From Bacteroidaceae bacterium (GTDB lineage Bacteria > Bacteroidota > Bacteroidia > Bacteroidales > Bacteroidaceae), in the NCBI GenBank assembly GCA_017647225.1, contig JAGCLA010000005.1, positions 1 through 44,035 of the forward strand: a stretch of DNA of 44,035 bases, written 5' to 3'. A program made the translations under genes and the position numbers. Shown piece after piece: positions 25,997 to 36,529 of this stretch. The notes beneath the pieces were generated by a model. That model worked only from the letters and a program-made list of their open reading frames with translations, did no database searches and had not been told where the DNA came from. How positions within the stretch are numbered: position 1 is the stretch's first letter; the number at the start of each line of letters is the position of its first letter.

Positions 25997-26179
25997 TTAC
26001 TTCGCCCAGAGATTACCCCATTGACCACGATCGTTGACAATGGACATATTACCTCCGCCACTGCCGGAGTCACCTCTGTTCTCCTCATCTAATGACAATG
26101 CAAGAACTTCACAATTAACTTTCAAGACCTCTGCGCTTGGTGCGATATATTTCTGTTTCATATTTTCCATTTCCATCAT
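25997..26179 (-). CDS. Small peptide gene following the M60 protease gene
   Basis: Encodes about 60 residues; the start is one of several close ATGs (26179, 26176, 26170, 26161), with an AAAGGA Shine-Dalgarno-like stretch just before 26179. The sequence has KYIAPSAEVLKVNCEVLALS followed by an acidic, then Gly/Ser-rich tail with a late QWGNLW. I recognise the general pattern (K-Y-I/V-x-P, then a hydrophobic segment and a small-residue tail) from many short Bacteroidales proteins of unknown role, but cannot name a family. No signal peptide or membrane helix is seen. It begins 7 nt after the M60 gene stop, so it shares that transcript. Confidence 0.6.
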   Translation of the reverse strand: MMEMENMKQKYIAPSAEVLKVNCEVLALSLDEENRGDSGSGGGNMSIVNDRGQWGNLWAK

Positions 26180-26186
26180 TCCTTTC

Positions 26187-29100
26187 TTACTTAACATACA
26201 CCTTCTTACCATTCACGATATAGAATCCCGGCTGGGTGATTCCTTCCAATTTACGGCCCTGCAGGTCGTAGATTGATTCCACAATTTCTCTCTCACATTC
26301 CACTTCCTCAATATCCATTGCTCCTTCTGCGTCAAAGCGGAGAGAATAATTTGCTACCTGCTGTGCCACTTCTCTATTAATCACAAGATATGCACGGTTC
26401 GCAGAGTTCATCACATAACCGCCCTTGTCGTGGTTGTAGCTGCCGTCTACCTGAACTCGTTCTCCATTGGCATCATAGTTCTCATACATCCAATACATCT
26501 TGACAACATCGTTCTTTGCCTGCATCATGTAAATATCCCTTGCGTCACCGGCTTCAACAACACCTTTGCATAATGTACCCTCAAGCATATTGTTTTCTAT
26601 TGCAGCTGCAGTTTCGGTGGTATATACAAATTCGAGCTGCAGAGCTTCGGCCAAATCCTCTTTACTCTTCAGGATTACCGGAGTATTTGCAGGAAGCACA
26701 TTTTCTATCTCCACCATATTTATAGACACGCCATCAAGACCGGCAGCATAACTTGCTGTTATTTCCTCCGGTATTTTGGCATTGAATCCGAGCATCAATG
26801 TACCATAACCCAAAGCACTCATTGTGTATGGATAATATATTGATTCAACCTCCGCTTCAGACAGTTCTTCGATATACCATGCCGAAGCACTTCCCAAGCC
26901 ACCTGTATAACCGACAAGTTTACTTCCTGAATCTTGAGCATGTAATGGATAACCTCCGGTTGAATTAAGTTTCAACTCGCCTGTAACCTCATCAAGAATT
27001 TCAACAGTATATTTTAATGGTCTTGCACTAAGATTAATCTGAGTTGCCCACTTGGCAGTATCCAGATAACATTGAGTCTGAAGGTTCTTTATATAATAGC
27101 CGTTGTCATTCACTTCGAATTGCCATATATATTCTGCAAGACATTCATTTTCCGGATTAGCAAAATGAGGTTTATTGTCCGAATTGACATATGCAAATTT
27201 GCCATTGCTATAAGCATTAGTGTTGGCAGACTTGATTCTATACAAACCTTTTTCGTTCGGCATCTTGCGGTCAAGTGAATTATAAGCATTGCTCAAAGTC
27301 TCACGCATAGCATCATATTCGCTATCCTCGGCTGTTTTATTATCAAGCAAGGCTGTAGCATTGTTGTAAGCCTCGTTATATGGGGCAACAGAACTTTCAG
27401 AGTATTGGCCAATATTCACACCTCCGACCTTCAAGCCACCACAATCAACATGCTCATTGTAAAGCGCAAAGTATGCATCAGAGAGACTGTAATCGGTTTC
27501 ATCAAGAATAAATTGGAAATTAGAGCCATCATCTGAAGGAGAATTATCTGACGACCAGAAGCCCATTTTGTGACTTGCTCCACCATGATTACTGAAATAT
27601 GTTCCCTTGCCTTCGGGCTGTATATTCCAAAAACCTGTTTTAGTAACGTCTGTTATAGTTTCGTTTCCGGCTTCGTCAGTTACGACATTGGTCTTGAATG
27701 TTATATACCAATTTATCTTATAGCTGTCGTCACTACCGTCAACACCCTTAACTTTGCTATTACCGTCATTAAGATCATTGCTACCAAGTTTCAAAGTCGT
27801 GTTCTGTGCGCCATTATTGCTATATGGCATAATGAGGATATCATCAAACACTTCATCATTTGTACCGCTCATAAAGTACCAAGCCTGATTACGGTTAAGT
27901 TCGTCATCGGCAACAGCAACCATTCCCGAAGCCTCATCGTATTGCAATACAGAAGTTGCACTACGCTTGATTCTTATCTTATAGAGCACCGGCTTTTCTG
28001 CATTTCTTGTCAGTTTGACAGGTATTTTATTCAACAACAAAGCATTTTCAAGAGACTCTTTTGCTGCTTGCAAGTTTGCAACGACTTCATTGTATTCACT
28101 CTCAAGCATATAACGTCCGTTTTCCTCTATTGCAACATTCTTCTCAATATACGCTTCTATTATCGGCTCTGAATACAAGTTAAATGCATACTCATTTCCT
28201 ATAACGACTGTCGGATAAGTTTCAAACCCAAACTCACTGAGAACAAAGAATTTATGAGACACATCATTATATGTTGTCGTTGAATGGTTCTGAGTGTCTG
28301 TAACCATAAGGCGGACATAACGGTAAGCCTCTTCCATATCAATAAGCGGTGATGTATATTTCACGGCATCGCCGTCTGTAGGCAAGCCCGTGAGTGTTCT
28401 CACATTCACCCATTCGCCATCAATCGTATTGCAAGCCTGCACCACAATTGTCGCTGGGTCGTTATTGCTATTGCTATTACGTCCTACATAATTGAACTTG
28501 AATGCTTTTACAGTATTACCTTCACCCATATCGATACGGATATAGTGGTCCAAATCGTCGTCCTGTGCATTACCGCCATAAGTTGTATGCAAGTGAGTGC
28601 CTGTATCACCATCGAACAAAGCTTCAACTCCGCGTTTATCGTCGGCACCGGCACTTGAATTCGTTGAGTTGTCAGCATTACAATATACATTATCGGCACT
28701 CAAAACAGGAGTATTGACATCGGTCACATTCGCAAGACTCGCGATAAGAGTTTCTGTTTCAGCAATCAATGCTTCAAGCCCATCGCGGTTTGACCAATCG
28801 GCATCAACAACAGTTTGCACAGCTGTGTAGCAGCTGTTCAACATATCATATACCGCATTATATTTTTCATTGACGGTATAGTGCCCCACTACATATTCAG
28901 CCGACTGCAACGCAAGATACAATGCTATATAATCGATACCGCCAGCGTTTGCATAATAGCTACTCAATGTCCTATCGGCCAAAACATACAGGTTAAAGTC
29001 GGACATATGGAATGAGTTGACACCCGATTTGACAGCAAAACGTATGTAACGATATAAGCCGCCAAGGTCAAGTGGATTTTCCATAGCCCACTGTTCTCCG

Positions 29101-32100
29101 GCACCGGTTGCAAGACCGCTGTCAATAACGGTTATTTCGGTGAAATTGGTACCATTGTTACTTCCAAGCACCTTTATTGCTGTAGGACGTTCGGTTTCAT
29201 ATCCGCTATTACGGGTTGCATAATCAAACTGCAGTTCATCTATAGCAATGGCAATACCCATATCAACCTCGACAAAATGAGTATAATCGGCTATGGTGCC
29301 ACCCCAAGATGAGCCTACGTAAGTTTCTATATTCGCACTACCGTCATCATTCTTATCCAGGATATTGGCAACATTTCCATCACCAACACCCGAGAGTCTT
29401 ACATAGAACGGTGCGTTGACATCTGATGCCTGCAAAGATATTGCACACTTACCGGCAGTGTCTTCTGTAATTTCCTCCATGAGGCCTTCTCTTATTTCTG
29501 CTATAAGAGTAGAAAGAGCGGTGCGGTCACCTGAATAATCGGCATTTACAATACCCTGTGTTTCATTGTAACAATCATTCAACAAGGAGAGCGCAGTTGT
29601 GTATTGTTCCTCAGTAAGATAGAAACGCTCTACAACATTCTCTGCCTGCTGCAAAGCAAATGACAACTCTGCAATTCCAAGCCCTGTAACTGATGCATAA
29701 TAGTCGTCGCCTTTAGCAACAATCGCTTCAATCAAAGCGTTGGCGTTGGTAATTGCAGTATTCAATTCGCTCTTGTCAATGGTTGTTGCCACATTGGCAT
29801 TCTTTATCAGCAACAAAGCATCATATTGCGCCTGCAAAGCCGTATTTGCATCATCAACCTCGGTTTGCGAATTGCTGTTATCGAGTTTGTCTTTTGCTAC
29901 ATCAATTGCTGTTTTTGCCGTTGCGAGCATTTCATTTGTCAAGTCCGATGGTTTATAATCGGCATTTACATTGCCTTCACTATCAGCCATTTCGTTATAT
30001 AATGCCAGAGCGTTATTGTATAAATTCCGTAATGCATTCTTATCAACAGCAACCTGTGCCACAGCATTTTCCAATTCTGTCTTGGCCTCTTCCATATCGA
30101 CAATCTGCGCATCAAGCATATCAACGCTCAATACTTTATTGTCAGCTCCACACATTGTTTTTGAACCCTCCTTAACAAAGTAGGTAGAAAGCAACATATC
30201 TTCTGTTACAATTTCGGAATAAGCATCATTAACAGCAACGTTATCTGTCACTTTACTGAAACCGAATTCAGAAATTACAAAATATGTCGCAGAGTTGCCA
30301 CCTTCGACACCGGTAACCTTGAAACGTATATAACGGTATGCCGCTGGTGAAGAAATCACACCCGACTCAAACCGTTCAGCCACACCACCATTTGTATTCT
30401 GAGCGGGATTAGGCAAACCGTCAGCTGCACGTGTCAATGTTCTGATAGCCACATATTCTCCGTCAGGTTCATTGCAACCTTCAACCACAATAGTAGTCGG
30501 ACAGTTGTTACCGTTATCGCGGGTTGCATAGTTGAACTTGAAGTTCTTTACCGTTGAGTTTTCGCCCAAATCGACACGCAGATAGTGAGGAGTGGCAACA
30601 GTACCACTATAGTCGGTATGCATAAATGTTTCAACATTGTCATCGGTCAATTTGTCAACATAAGCCGCACTATAATCATCATTGTTCTGTGCTGTGTAAG
30701 GTGCATTACAATAGAGGTTGTCTGTTGTAAGCGTCATTGATTCAACCTTTGACAGTTCTATAGTTCCTACTACAGCTAACAATGTTTCTGTTTCTGCAAC
30801 AAGAGTAGAGAGTGTATCCTTACGGGCATTGATTATTGCATTATATTCTTCAAGCAATGCATTGTATGCATCCTGCAATGTTTTTTTCATAGTTTCAATA
30901 CTCTCCGTTGATGGCGAAGCTGTGTCAACAAGCGAACGGGCCGACATATATGCTTCGTGAGCAGCATCGACTTTAGTGTCAGTTATCTTACCTTTATAAT
31001 AATCACGCAATGTCGATTCAAAAGAAGTTACAGAGTATATATCAAATTCTGCCATGTGCCAATATCCACGATTTGCGTGTACATTGAAACGCAGATATTT
31101 GTATGGAGCCGAAACCATTGCTTCAGTAGATTCCCAATCCGTACCGGCACTCTGTGGCAATTTTTCAACAGAGCCTATAAATTTATAATTGACACCATCG
31201 TGGCTACCATAGACATCAATACTCTTTGGAAAATCACTTGACACACCGCTACGTGTAGTATAACCGAACATAAAACGCTCCAACCCATCAGCATTACCAA
31301 AGTTTACGGTAAGATAGTGCGAACCGGATACAGGTTGCGAAGACCAATCGGAATGGAGGAAGGTATTTTTCTTACCATCAACAAGATTATCAATTTTAGA
31401 GCCCTCGCGTGAGTCTGGTGCATTACATGACAAATAGCAATTACCCGAGGAGGCAGTTGTCTGCAATGTTATTGAATCGCCTCTTGTATAGTTTATTGTG
31501 GCAACCTTATCAACAAGAGCCTTGGTTTTTGTCATAAGTGCCTGCAACTCTGCAAGGTCTTCGACAGTATTGTCTGGTTCAACAGCTGTAAGATACCAAC
31601 CGGAAGCCGCGGCATCAAGTCCCCAACCAATAATTTTGCCGTAGCCGCCTTGCGCATGGATATTTCGGCCATTATCGAGTGGGTCACGTCTGATTGCCCA
31701 AACTCCGTCAGAAATCTCCTGAAGCCTATAAACAGCTGTTGCTGAAGGTTCTGAAGTTGTTGTCAACTGGGCATTGTTAGCTACTTCCGCACAATAATAT
31801 CCACCCATGTTATAGATATTATACACACCACCCGTCGCTGTTTCTTTGAATTGCCAGCGTGATGTATTGGCCTCTGTACCGACACTTGCTGAGTAACATA
31901 CCACAGGAGTTTCTCCACCGGTGTTTACATACATTACATTGCCGGCATAATGTGCATTGGTTATTATGTATGTAAGGTTTGAATTAAACGGAATCTTCGC
32001 ATCGTTGTCGGCAAGGACTTTCTGATATTCGGCATAGAGCATTTCATATGCACCCTCATAACCGACACCACTTTCATAAACTTCTTCTGCCATCTGAACA

Positions 32101-34979
32101 GCTTCGACAAGACCAGACACAGATGCAGCCTTATAAAAACCAACCCTTGTATAGGTGTTATCTACCTTATCAGTGATAGCCTTTGCATCATTAATCAACA
32201 TTGCAAGAATATCACGCTTGATAACAACAAGATCAACCTCAGCCTCTTTAGTTTCGCTTTTATCATCGACAGCGACAATTTCGGCTTTTCCCGACACCAA
32301 AGCATGCAAAGCCTCCTCGCTCAATTCAAAGGTCGATTTGTTGCTGAAAGACATTATCTCACCATTCTCATTGAGAATCAAGAAACCGACACCACCTTCG
32401 CCACCACTCATTGTAACAGAGCCGTCACTGCCAAGTGTTGCAGTATAGGCTGTTGTAATATCGACATCACCATCTATAAAATCGTTTACAGAACCGAACT
32501 CAGCTGTAGGATTATTATCCCATAAACTTCGTTTCGTAGTGCCGTCGTGTCTAAGTGTAGTTTCTGCCGTACCATCATTGATAAACAACACTGCAAGATT
32601 TTGAGGATATCCCTTGTCCTTTACTTCTTTAATTGCAGCATCAATCTGTTCCTGTGTAATATTGTATGTAGCATTGCTGTAGTCACCCACAAGGCGGTTG
32701 TCCATAATTTCGAAGAAACCGTGTGCACGGAAGAACTCGGTCAAATCTTCGCCAGCTGCATTACATGCATGCTGATAGAAACGTAGCAGAGATGTTTCAC
32801 CGCTTATCTGTCCGCCATTTATAAGTGGTTCCTGACGGCAAAGTTCAAAAAGACGAGGCCAGAACTGTGTATTATTACCTGCAAGGTGATAGTAGAGCCA
32901 CAAACGATAGTACAAATGAGTGATTGCCCAGATATTATTTGTATAAAGATCGTTTCCTTTGGTATTGAAAGCCGCAAGAACACTCTCCAAAGAGCCCTCG
33001 CTACCATTTACACGTGATGTACCCATACCCATATACCAGACAGCGACGTTCGAGAAGAAATTGTTGGTAACCTCGGTTTGGCCATTCAGATTGAACACCG
33101 CTTGATGCTGGTGACCTATCTCATGAGCAGGTCCCCATGTCGGTCCGGCCTCGTTGGCTATTTTACCAATTATACTCGGCATTGTATTATAATGATAGTT
33201 ACATACACGCCAGCCACCACTCATATAACCGCTTGGAGCACCGACACCGCAACCATGATGATTGAAGTATTCGCTATAGTCAAGTCCCTGACAGAAGTCG
33301 ATATAACCATCATAGTTGTATATTTCGGCAGGAGTTCCTTCAGCAGTCCAACGTGGATAGAGTTCATTCATCTTGTCCATCGTTGATTTGCTCACAAGAC
33401 CCATACTTGCAAGCTCCGAATACATAATTCTATCCCATGCCTCAAGCATTATATTGATTTTACCATTGTCGGAACTTAGTCCCATACCCGGATAATAGGT
33501 ATCGCTATAGTTACCGAAGCTGTTACCGCTACCGCTATAGCAGTTAGGAGTTTCTTGAACAGAAATATTATCAAGATGATACAACAATCCCTTTTCCATG
33601 ACACTGTCCTCATTGGCCTGGTCTCCCAGAGGAAACAATAATGTCTGACGATGACCGAGCAATGGAAAATCGCGGTTAGGAGCATCTGTTCCGTTCAAAG
33701 GAGCGCGTACCTTATAGTAATCCCAATCTTCGTCGTTATCCACTTCGCCCCAAAGATTCTCTGTTCCCGAATCAGATGCGCGGAAGTCACCGATAGCATT
33801 ATAATAACCATTGATATGACCACCCTCGATATGTATTTTCAAAGGAGCAAACTCACTTAATTTATGTGGGAACTTATCGGCCAGTGTCTCACCGTCCTCG
33901 TCATACGTATGCACCAAGTAATTTATCCACAAGACGCAGCCATCGGCTGTATAAGGAACGATGTTCAAACCTTCATGAAGATGGGTATAAGCTTCATTCG
34001 TATAATACCCGGTAGCTCCAAGACCTGACTGATGAGTGACCAACAGTTCTGCACCTTCAGCAATCTCGCCTTCAACCATGATATATACAGATTCTCCATT
34101 ATTGGCATAGATACCTGTCGGATTATCCATATTACAGTGTGCATTTATACGCAAATAGCTTGTAATTTCACTTTCAATACTATAAGGTTCGTACATCTGT
34201 ACGCGAAATTTCTTGGCATACTCGCTGTCCCAACCCTCTTTTTCGCTGATAGCATTGGCTTCGTCCCAATTATCGTCACGCACTTTCTTGACCATATTCT
34301 TAAGAACTGCAGGCAATGCCTGATAATTGGCATCAAGCAACAATTGCTCATCGGTAATATTGGTATATGCACCTTTGAGTTGAGTACAAGCTTTATCTTC
34401 AAAGATCAGTTCCAACTTCTCTCCTATATTTACTTCATTAGGAAATCTAATTGCAATATCGTCCAAAAGCCTTTCAATATCATCTATTGTGTAATCAACC
34501 TCTGTAACAGTCCATTGTGTTCCACCGGAGCCACTACCCCAACCCTGAATGTTGGTTTGTGAATCATTACCCAAGTGCATATAGCCATTATCGTTGGAAG
34601 AGACAGAAGCACTACGGATTGTATTGTTTGTTCCGCCGGCAACAATGTATTCAAACTTGTTTGAATTGTCTGTACATTTTTCGGTCAAACCCCATGTATT
34701 CTGTGCGGTTTGAGAAAGGTAATAACCGTTGTACATGTTGCGGAAGATGTAACTTTCACCATCTTTTGAAACAAGCCATTGCTGCTTGATGTCATCACTG
34801 TTTGTTTCAGTAGCCTGTACTGCAGTAATTGTACCCTCTATAGCCGTTATTGCACGACTTGTAAAATGAGCATTCCGAAAGTGGTAGATTTTCCCTACCT
34901 CGAGAGTTGTTTGTGCCCATGTTGTCATACTTAACAGCAGAAACGCTGTAAGCAACAAGGTTTTAGATAATTTCTTCAT
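26187..34979 (-). CDS. Giant secreted M60-like (enhancin-type) metalloprotease with lectin-like modules
   Basis: Encodes 2930 residues. A signal peptide (about 1-22) leads to a trefoil/ricin-like module (about 25-165). The peptidase M60-like part follows, with HEIGHQHQ (H619, E620, H623) and the downstream Glu E636, fitting HExxH(8-28)E; zinc ligands and catalytic Glu are present. A second trefoil-like module is at about 1000-1145. Four F5/8 type C (galactose-binding-like) modules lie at about 1164-1316, 1410-1576, 1843-1999 and 2086-2254, separated by helical FIVAR-like spacers. Further trefoil-like stretches follow. The last 40 residues (IYDLQGRKLEG, GFYIVNGKKVYVK) resemble a type IX secretion sorting tail. 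M60-like enzymes of gut Bacteroides cut O-glycosylated mucin-type proteins, so an extracellular glycoprotein target is likely. Confidence 0.92.
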   Translation of the reverse strand: MKKLSKTLLLTAFLLLSMTTWAQTTLEVGKIYHFRNAHFTSRAITAIEGTITAVQATETNSDDIKQQWLVSKDGESYIFRNMYNGYYLSQTAQNTWGLTEKCTDNSNKFEYIVAGGTNNTIRSASVSSNDNGYMHLGNDSQTNIQGWGSGSGGTQWTVTEVDYTIDDIERLLDDIAIRFPNEVNIGEKLELIFEDKACTQLKGAYTNITDEQLLLDANYQALPAVLKNMVKKVRDDNWDEANAISEKEGWDSEYAKKFRVQMYEPYSIESEITSYLRINAHCNMDNPTGIYANNGESVYIMVEGEIAEGAELLVTHQSGLGATGYYTNEAYTHLHEGLNIVPYTADGCVLWINYLVHTYDEDGETLADKFPHKLSEFAPLKIHIEGGHINGYYNAIGDFRASDSGTENLWGEVDNDEDWDYYKVRAPLNGTDAPNRDFPLLGHRQTLLFPLGDQANEDSVMEKGLLYHLDNISVQETPNCYSGSGNSFGNYSDTYYPGMGLSSDNGKINIMLEAWDRIMYSELASMGLVSKSTMDKMNELYPRWTAEGTPAEIYNYDGYIDFCQGLDYSEYFNHHGCGVGAPSGYMSGGWRVCNYHYNTMPSIIGKIANEAGPTWGPAHEIGHQHQAVFNLNGQTEVTNNFFSNVAVWYMGMGTSRVNGSEGSLESVLAAFNTKGNDLYTNNIWAITHLYYRLWLYYHLAGNNTQFWPRLFELCRQEPLINGGQISGETSLLRFYQHACNAAGEDLTEFFRAHGFFEIMDNRLVGDYSNATYNITQEQIDAAIKEVKDKGYPQNLAVLFINDGTAETTLRHDGTTKRSLWDNNPTAEFGSVNDFIDGDVDITTAYTATLGSDGSVTMSGGEGGVGFLILNENGEIMSFSNKSTFELSEEALHALVSGKAEIVAVDDKSETKEAEVDLVVIKRDILAMLINDAKAITDKVDNTYTRVGFYKAASVSGLVEAVQMAEEVYESGVGYEGAYEMLYAEYQKVLADNDAKIPFNSNLTYIITNAHYAGNVMYVNTGGETPVVCYSASVGTEANTSRWQFKETATGGVYNIYNMGGYYCAEVANNAQLTTTSEPSATAVYRLQEISDGVWAIRRDPLDNGRNIHAQGGYGKIIGWGLDAAASGWYLTAVEPDNTVEDLAELQALMTKTKALVDKVATINYTRGDSITLQTTASSGNCYLSCNAPDSREGSKIDNLVDGKKNTFLHSDWSSQPVSGSHYLTVNFGNADGLERFMFGYTTRSGVSSDFPKSIDVYGSHDGVNYKFIGSVEKLPQSAGTDWESTEAMVSAPYKYLRFNVHANRGYWHMAEFDIYSVTSFESTLRDYYKGKITDTKVDAAHEAYMSARSLVDTASPSTESIETMKKTLQDAYNALLEEYNAIINARKDTLSTLVAETETLLAVVGTIELSKVESMTLTTDNLYCNAPYTAQNNDDYSAAYVDKLTDDNVETFMHTDYSGTVATPHYLRVDLGENSTVKNFKFNYATRDNGNNCPTTIVVEGCNEPDGEYVAIRTLTRAADGLPNPAQNTNGGVAERFESGVISSPAAYRYIRFKVTGVEGGNSATYFVISEFGFSKVTDNVAVNDAYSEIVTEDMLLSTYFVKEGSKTMCGADNKVLSVDMLDAQIVDMEEAKTELENAVAQVAVDKNALRNLYNNALALYNEMADSEGNVNADYKPSDLTNEMLATAKTAIDVAKDKLDNSNSQTEVDDANTALQAQYDALLLIKNANVATTIDKSELNTAITNANALIEAIVAKGDDYYASVTGLGIAELSFALQQAENVVERFYLTEEQYTTALSLLNDCYNETQGIVNADYSGDRTALSTLIAEIREGLMEEITEDTAGKCAISLQASDVNAPFYVRLSGVGDGNVANILDKNDDGSANIETYVGSSWGGTIADYTHFVEVDMGIAIAIDELQFDYATRNSGYETERPTAIKVLGSNNGTNFTEITVIDSGLATGAGEQWAMENPLDLGGLYRYIRFAVKSGVNSFHMSDFNLYVLADRTLSSYYANAGGIDYIALYLALQSAEYVVGHYTVNEKYNAVYDMLNSCYTAVQTVVDADWSNRDGLEALIAETETLIASLANVTDVNTPVLSADNVYCNADNSTNSSAGADDKRGVEALFDGDTGTHLHTTYGGNAQDDDLDHYIRIDMGEGNTVKAFKFNYVGRNSNSNNDPATIVVQACNTIDGEWVNVRTLTGLPTDGDAVKYTSPLIDMEEAYRYVRLMVTDTQNHSTTTYNDVSHKFFVLSEFGFETYPTVVIGNEYAFNLYSEPIIEAYIEKNVAIEENGRYMLESEYNEVVANLQAAKESLENALLLNKIPVKLTRNAEKPVLYKIRIKRSATSVLQYDEASGMVAVADDELNRNQAWYFMSGTNDEVFDDILIMPYSNNGAQNTTLKLGSNDLNDGNSKVKGVDGSDDSYKINWYITFKTNVVTDEAGNETITDVTKTGFWNIQPEGKGTYFSNHGGASHKMGFWSSDNSPSDDGSNFQFILDETDYSLSDAYFALYNEHVDCGGLKVGGVNIGQYSESSVAPYNEAYNNATALLDNKTAEDSEYDAMRETLSNAYNSLDRKMPNEKGLYRIKSANTNAYSNGKFAYVNSDNKPHFANPENECLAEYIWQFEVNDNGYYIKNLQTQCYLDTAKWATQINLSARPLKYTVEILDEVTGELKLNSTGGYPLHAQDSGSKLVGYTGGLGSASAWYIEELSEAEVESIYYPYTMSALGYGTLMLGFNAKIPEEITASYAAGLDGVSINMVEIENVLPANTPVILKSKEDLAEALQLEFVYTTETAAAIENNMLEGTLCKGVVEAGDARDIYMMQAKNDVVKMYWMYENYDANGERVQVDGSYNHDKGGYVMNSANRAYLVINREVAQQVANYSLRFDAEGAMDIEEVECEREIVESIYDLQGRKLEGITQPGFYIVNGKKVYVK

Positions 34980-35017
34980 ATTATAAAGTTTGATTTTTCA
35001 TAAATCCAAAATTCTTG

Positions 35018-35025
35018 CAAATTTA
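35018..35025 (-). promoter_or_regulatory. Probable -7 box for the M60 gene
   Basis: On the minus strand this reads TAAATTTG, 38 bp upstream of the ATG at 34979. No clear -33 box was found. The rest of the 266-bp divergent spacer (34980-35245) is AT-rich with no riboswitch fold that I recognise. Confidence 0.5.
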
Positions 35026-35245
35026 ACTTCTTTTTTGCGTTTTTTTATTTAAATAAAAATTTAATCAAATCTAATGGAATAAATAGACAGCAAAACCACG
35101 ATTATGGACAATACCGTTCATTTCAACTTTTCGTAAATGCCAATTTTTGTTTTTTTTACTAAAAAATCAAAAAAGCCAACATCATTTTACAATGAATAGT
35201 ATTATATTCGCAATACTTTGATAAATAAATTTTAATAATAACATT

Positions 35246-36529
35246 ATGACAAAGAAACAAAATATCGGAACTATCTGCATACAGGGCGGATGGCAACCTA
35301 AGAAAGGCGAGGCACGCGTGTTGCCTATTTTCCAAAGTACAACATTCAAGTATGAGACAAGTGAGCAGATGGCACGCTTGTTCGACCTCGAGGACTCAGG
35401 TTATTTCTACAGCCGCTTGCAGAACCCTACAGTTGATGCTGTTGGTGCAAAGATTGCAGCATTGGAAGGCGGTATCGGCGCTGTAATGACATCATCGGGA
35501 CAGGCTGCCAACTTTTATGCGATACTCAACATCTGCCAGAGCGGTGACCACTTTGTTTCGGCAACCACAATCTATGGCGGTACATATAATCTCTTTGCCG
35601 TAACCCTGAAGAAGATGGGTATTGAGGTAACATTCGTCGATGCAGATGCTCCTGCCGAAGAGATTGAAAAGGCATTCCGTCCAAATACAAAGGCATTGTT
35701 CGGAGAAACTATCTCCAACCCGGGTGCAAACGTTCTCGACATTGAGAAATTCGCTGCAATCGCACACAAGAACGGTGTGCCCCTCATTATTGACAACACT
35801 TTCGCAACACCTATCAACTGCCGTCCTATCGAATGGGGTGCTGACATCGTAACCCACTCAACAACAAAATACATGGACGGCCATGCCGTTGCAGTCGGTG
35901 GTGCGGTTATCGACAGCGGTAATTTCGATTGGGAAGCGCAGCACGACAGATTCACATGCCTTACAGAGCCCGACGAGAGCTATCACGGCTTGATATATAC
36001 AAAGAATTTCGGCAAGGCTGCATATATCACAAAGGTAGTGTCACAGGTGATGCGTGACCTTGGTGCAATGATGTCACCACAGAACGCATTCCTCTTGAAC
36101 TTGGGCTTGGAAACTCTGCACTTGCGTATGCCACGCCACTGTTCAAATGCACAGAAGGTTGCTGAGTTCCTAAAGGCACACCCAAAAGTAAAATGGGTAA
36201 ACTACAGCGGTTTGAAAGATGACAAATACTACGAACTTGCACAGAAATACACACCTGATGGCGGTTGCGGTGTAATGGCCTTTGCAGTTGAGGGTAACAA
36301 GGAAGATGCCATACGTTTTATGGACAGCCTTAAATTCATTGCCATTGTCACACACGTTGCCGATGCACGTTCATGCGTTCTTCATCCGGCAAGCCACACA
36401 CACCGTCAGCTGAGCGATGCACAGCTACAAGAGGCAGGCATCAACCCCGACTTGATTCGTCTATCGGTTGGTATAGAGGACGTTGAAGATATCATCGCAG
36501 ACCTTGACCAGGCATTGCAAGTTCTATAA
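35246..36529 (+). CDS. metY: O-acetylhomoserine sulfhydrylase
   Basis: Encodes 427 residues, the length typical of MetY rather than the shorter MetB/MetC. PLP enzyme of the Cys/Met metabolism family that makes homocysteine from O-acetylhomoserine and sulfide. The PLP lysine is K208 in HSTTKYMDGH; YSRLQNPTVD and MTSSGQAANFYAIL supply phosphate and ring contacts; SRL...HPASHTHRQLSDA-type residues near the C-terminus fit the family. Substrate choice (acetyl versus succinyl homoserine) is inferred from length and pattern. The stop overlaps the pgeF start by one base (TAATG), so the two are coupled. A weak -7 box (ATACTTTG, 35213-35220) lies upstream. Confidence 0.93.
   Translation: MTKKQNIGTICIQGGWQPKKGEARVLPIFQSTTFKYETSEQMARLFDLEDSGYFYSRLQNPTVDAVGAKIAALEGGIGAVMTSSGQAANFYAILNICQSGDHFVSATTIYGGTYNLFAVTLKKMGIEVTFVDADAPAEEIEKAFRPNTKALFGETISNPGANVLDIEKFAAIAHKNGVPLIIDNTFATPINCRPIEWGADIVTHSTTKYMDGHAVAVGGAVIDSGNFDWEAQHDRFTCLTEPDESYHGLIYTKNFGKAAYITKVVSQVMRDLGAMMSPQNAFLLNLGLETLHLRMPRHCSNAQKVAEFLKAHPKVKWVNYSGLKDDKYYELAQKYTPDGGCGVMAFAVEGNKEDAIRFMDSLKFIAIVTHVADARSCVLHPASHTHRQLSDAQLQEAGINPDLIRLSVGIEDVEDIIADLDQALQVL

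Noticed and set aside
34980-35245. Possible SAM riboswitch upstream of metY
   Set aside because: The spacer is AT-rich with no conserved pairing or terminator fold that I recognise, so no riboswitch can be claimed.
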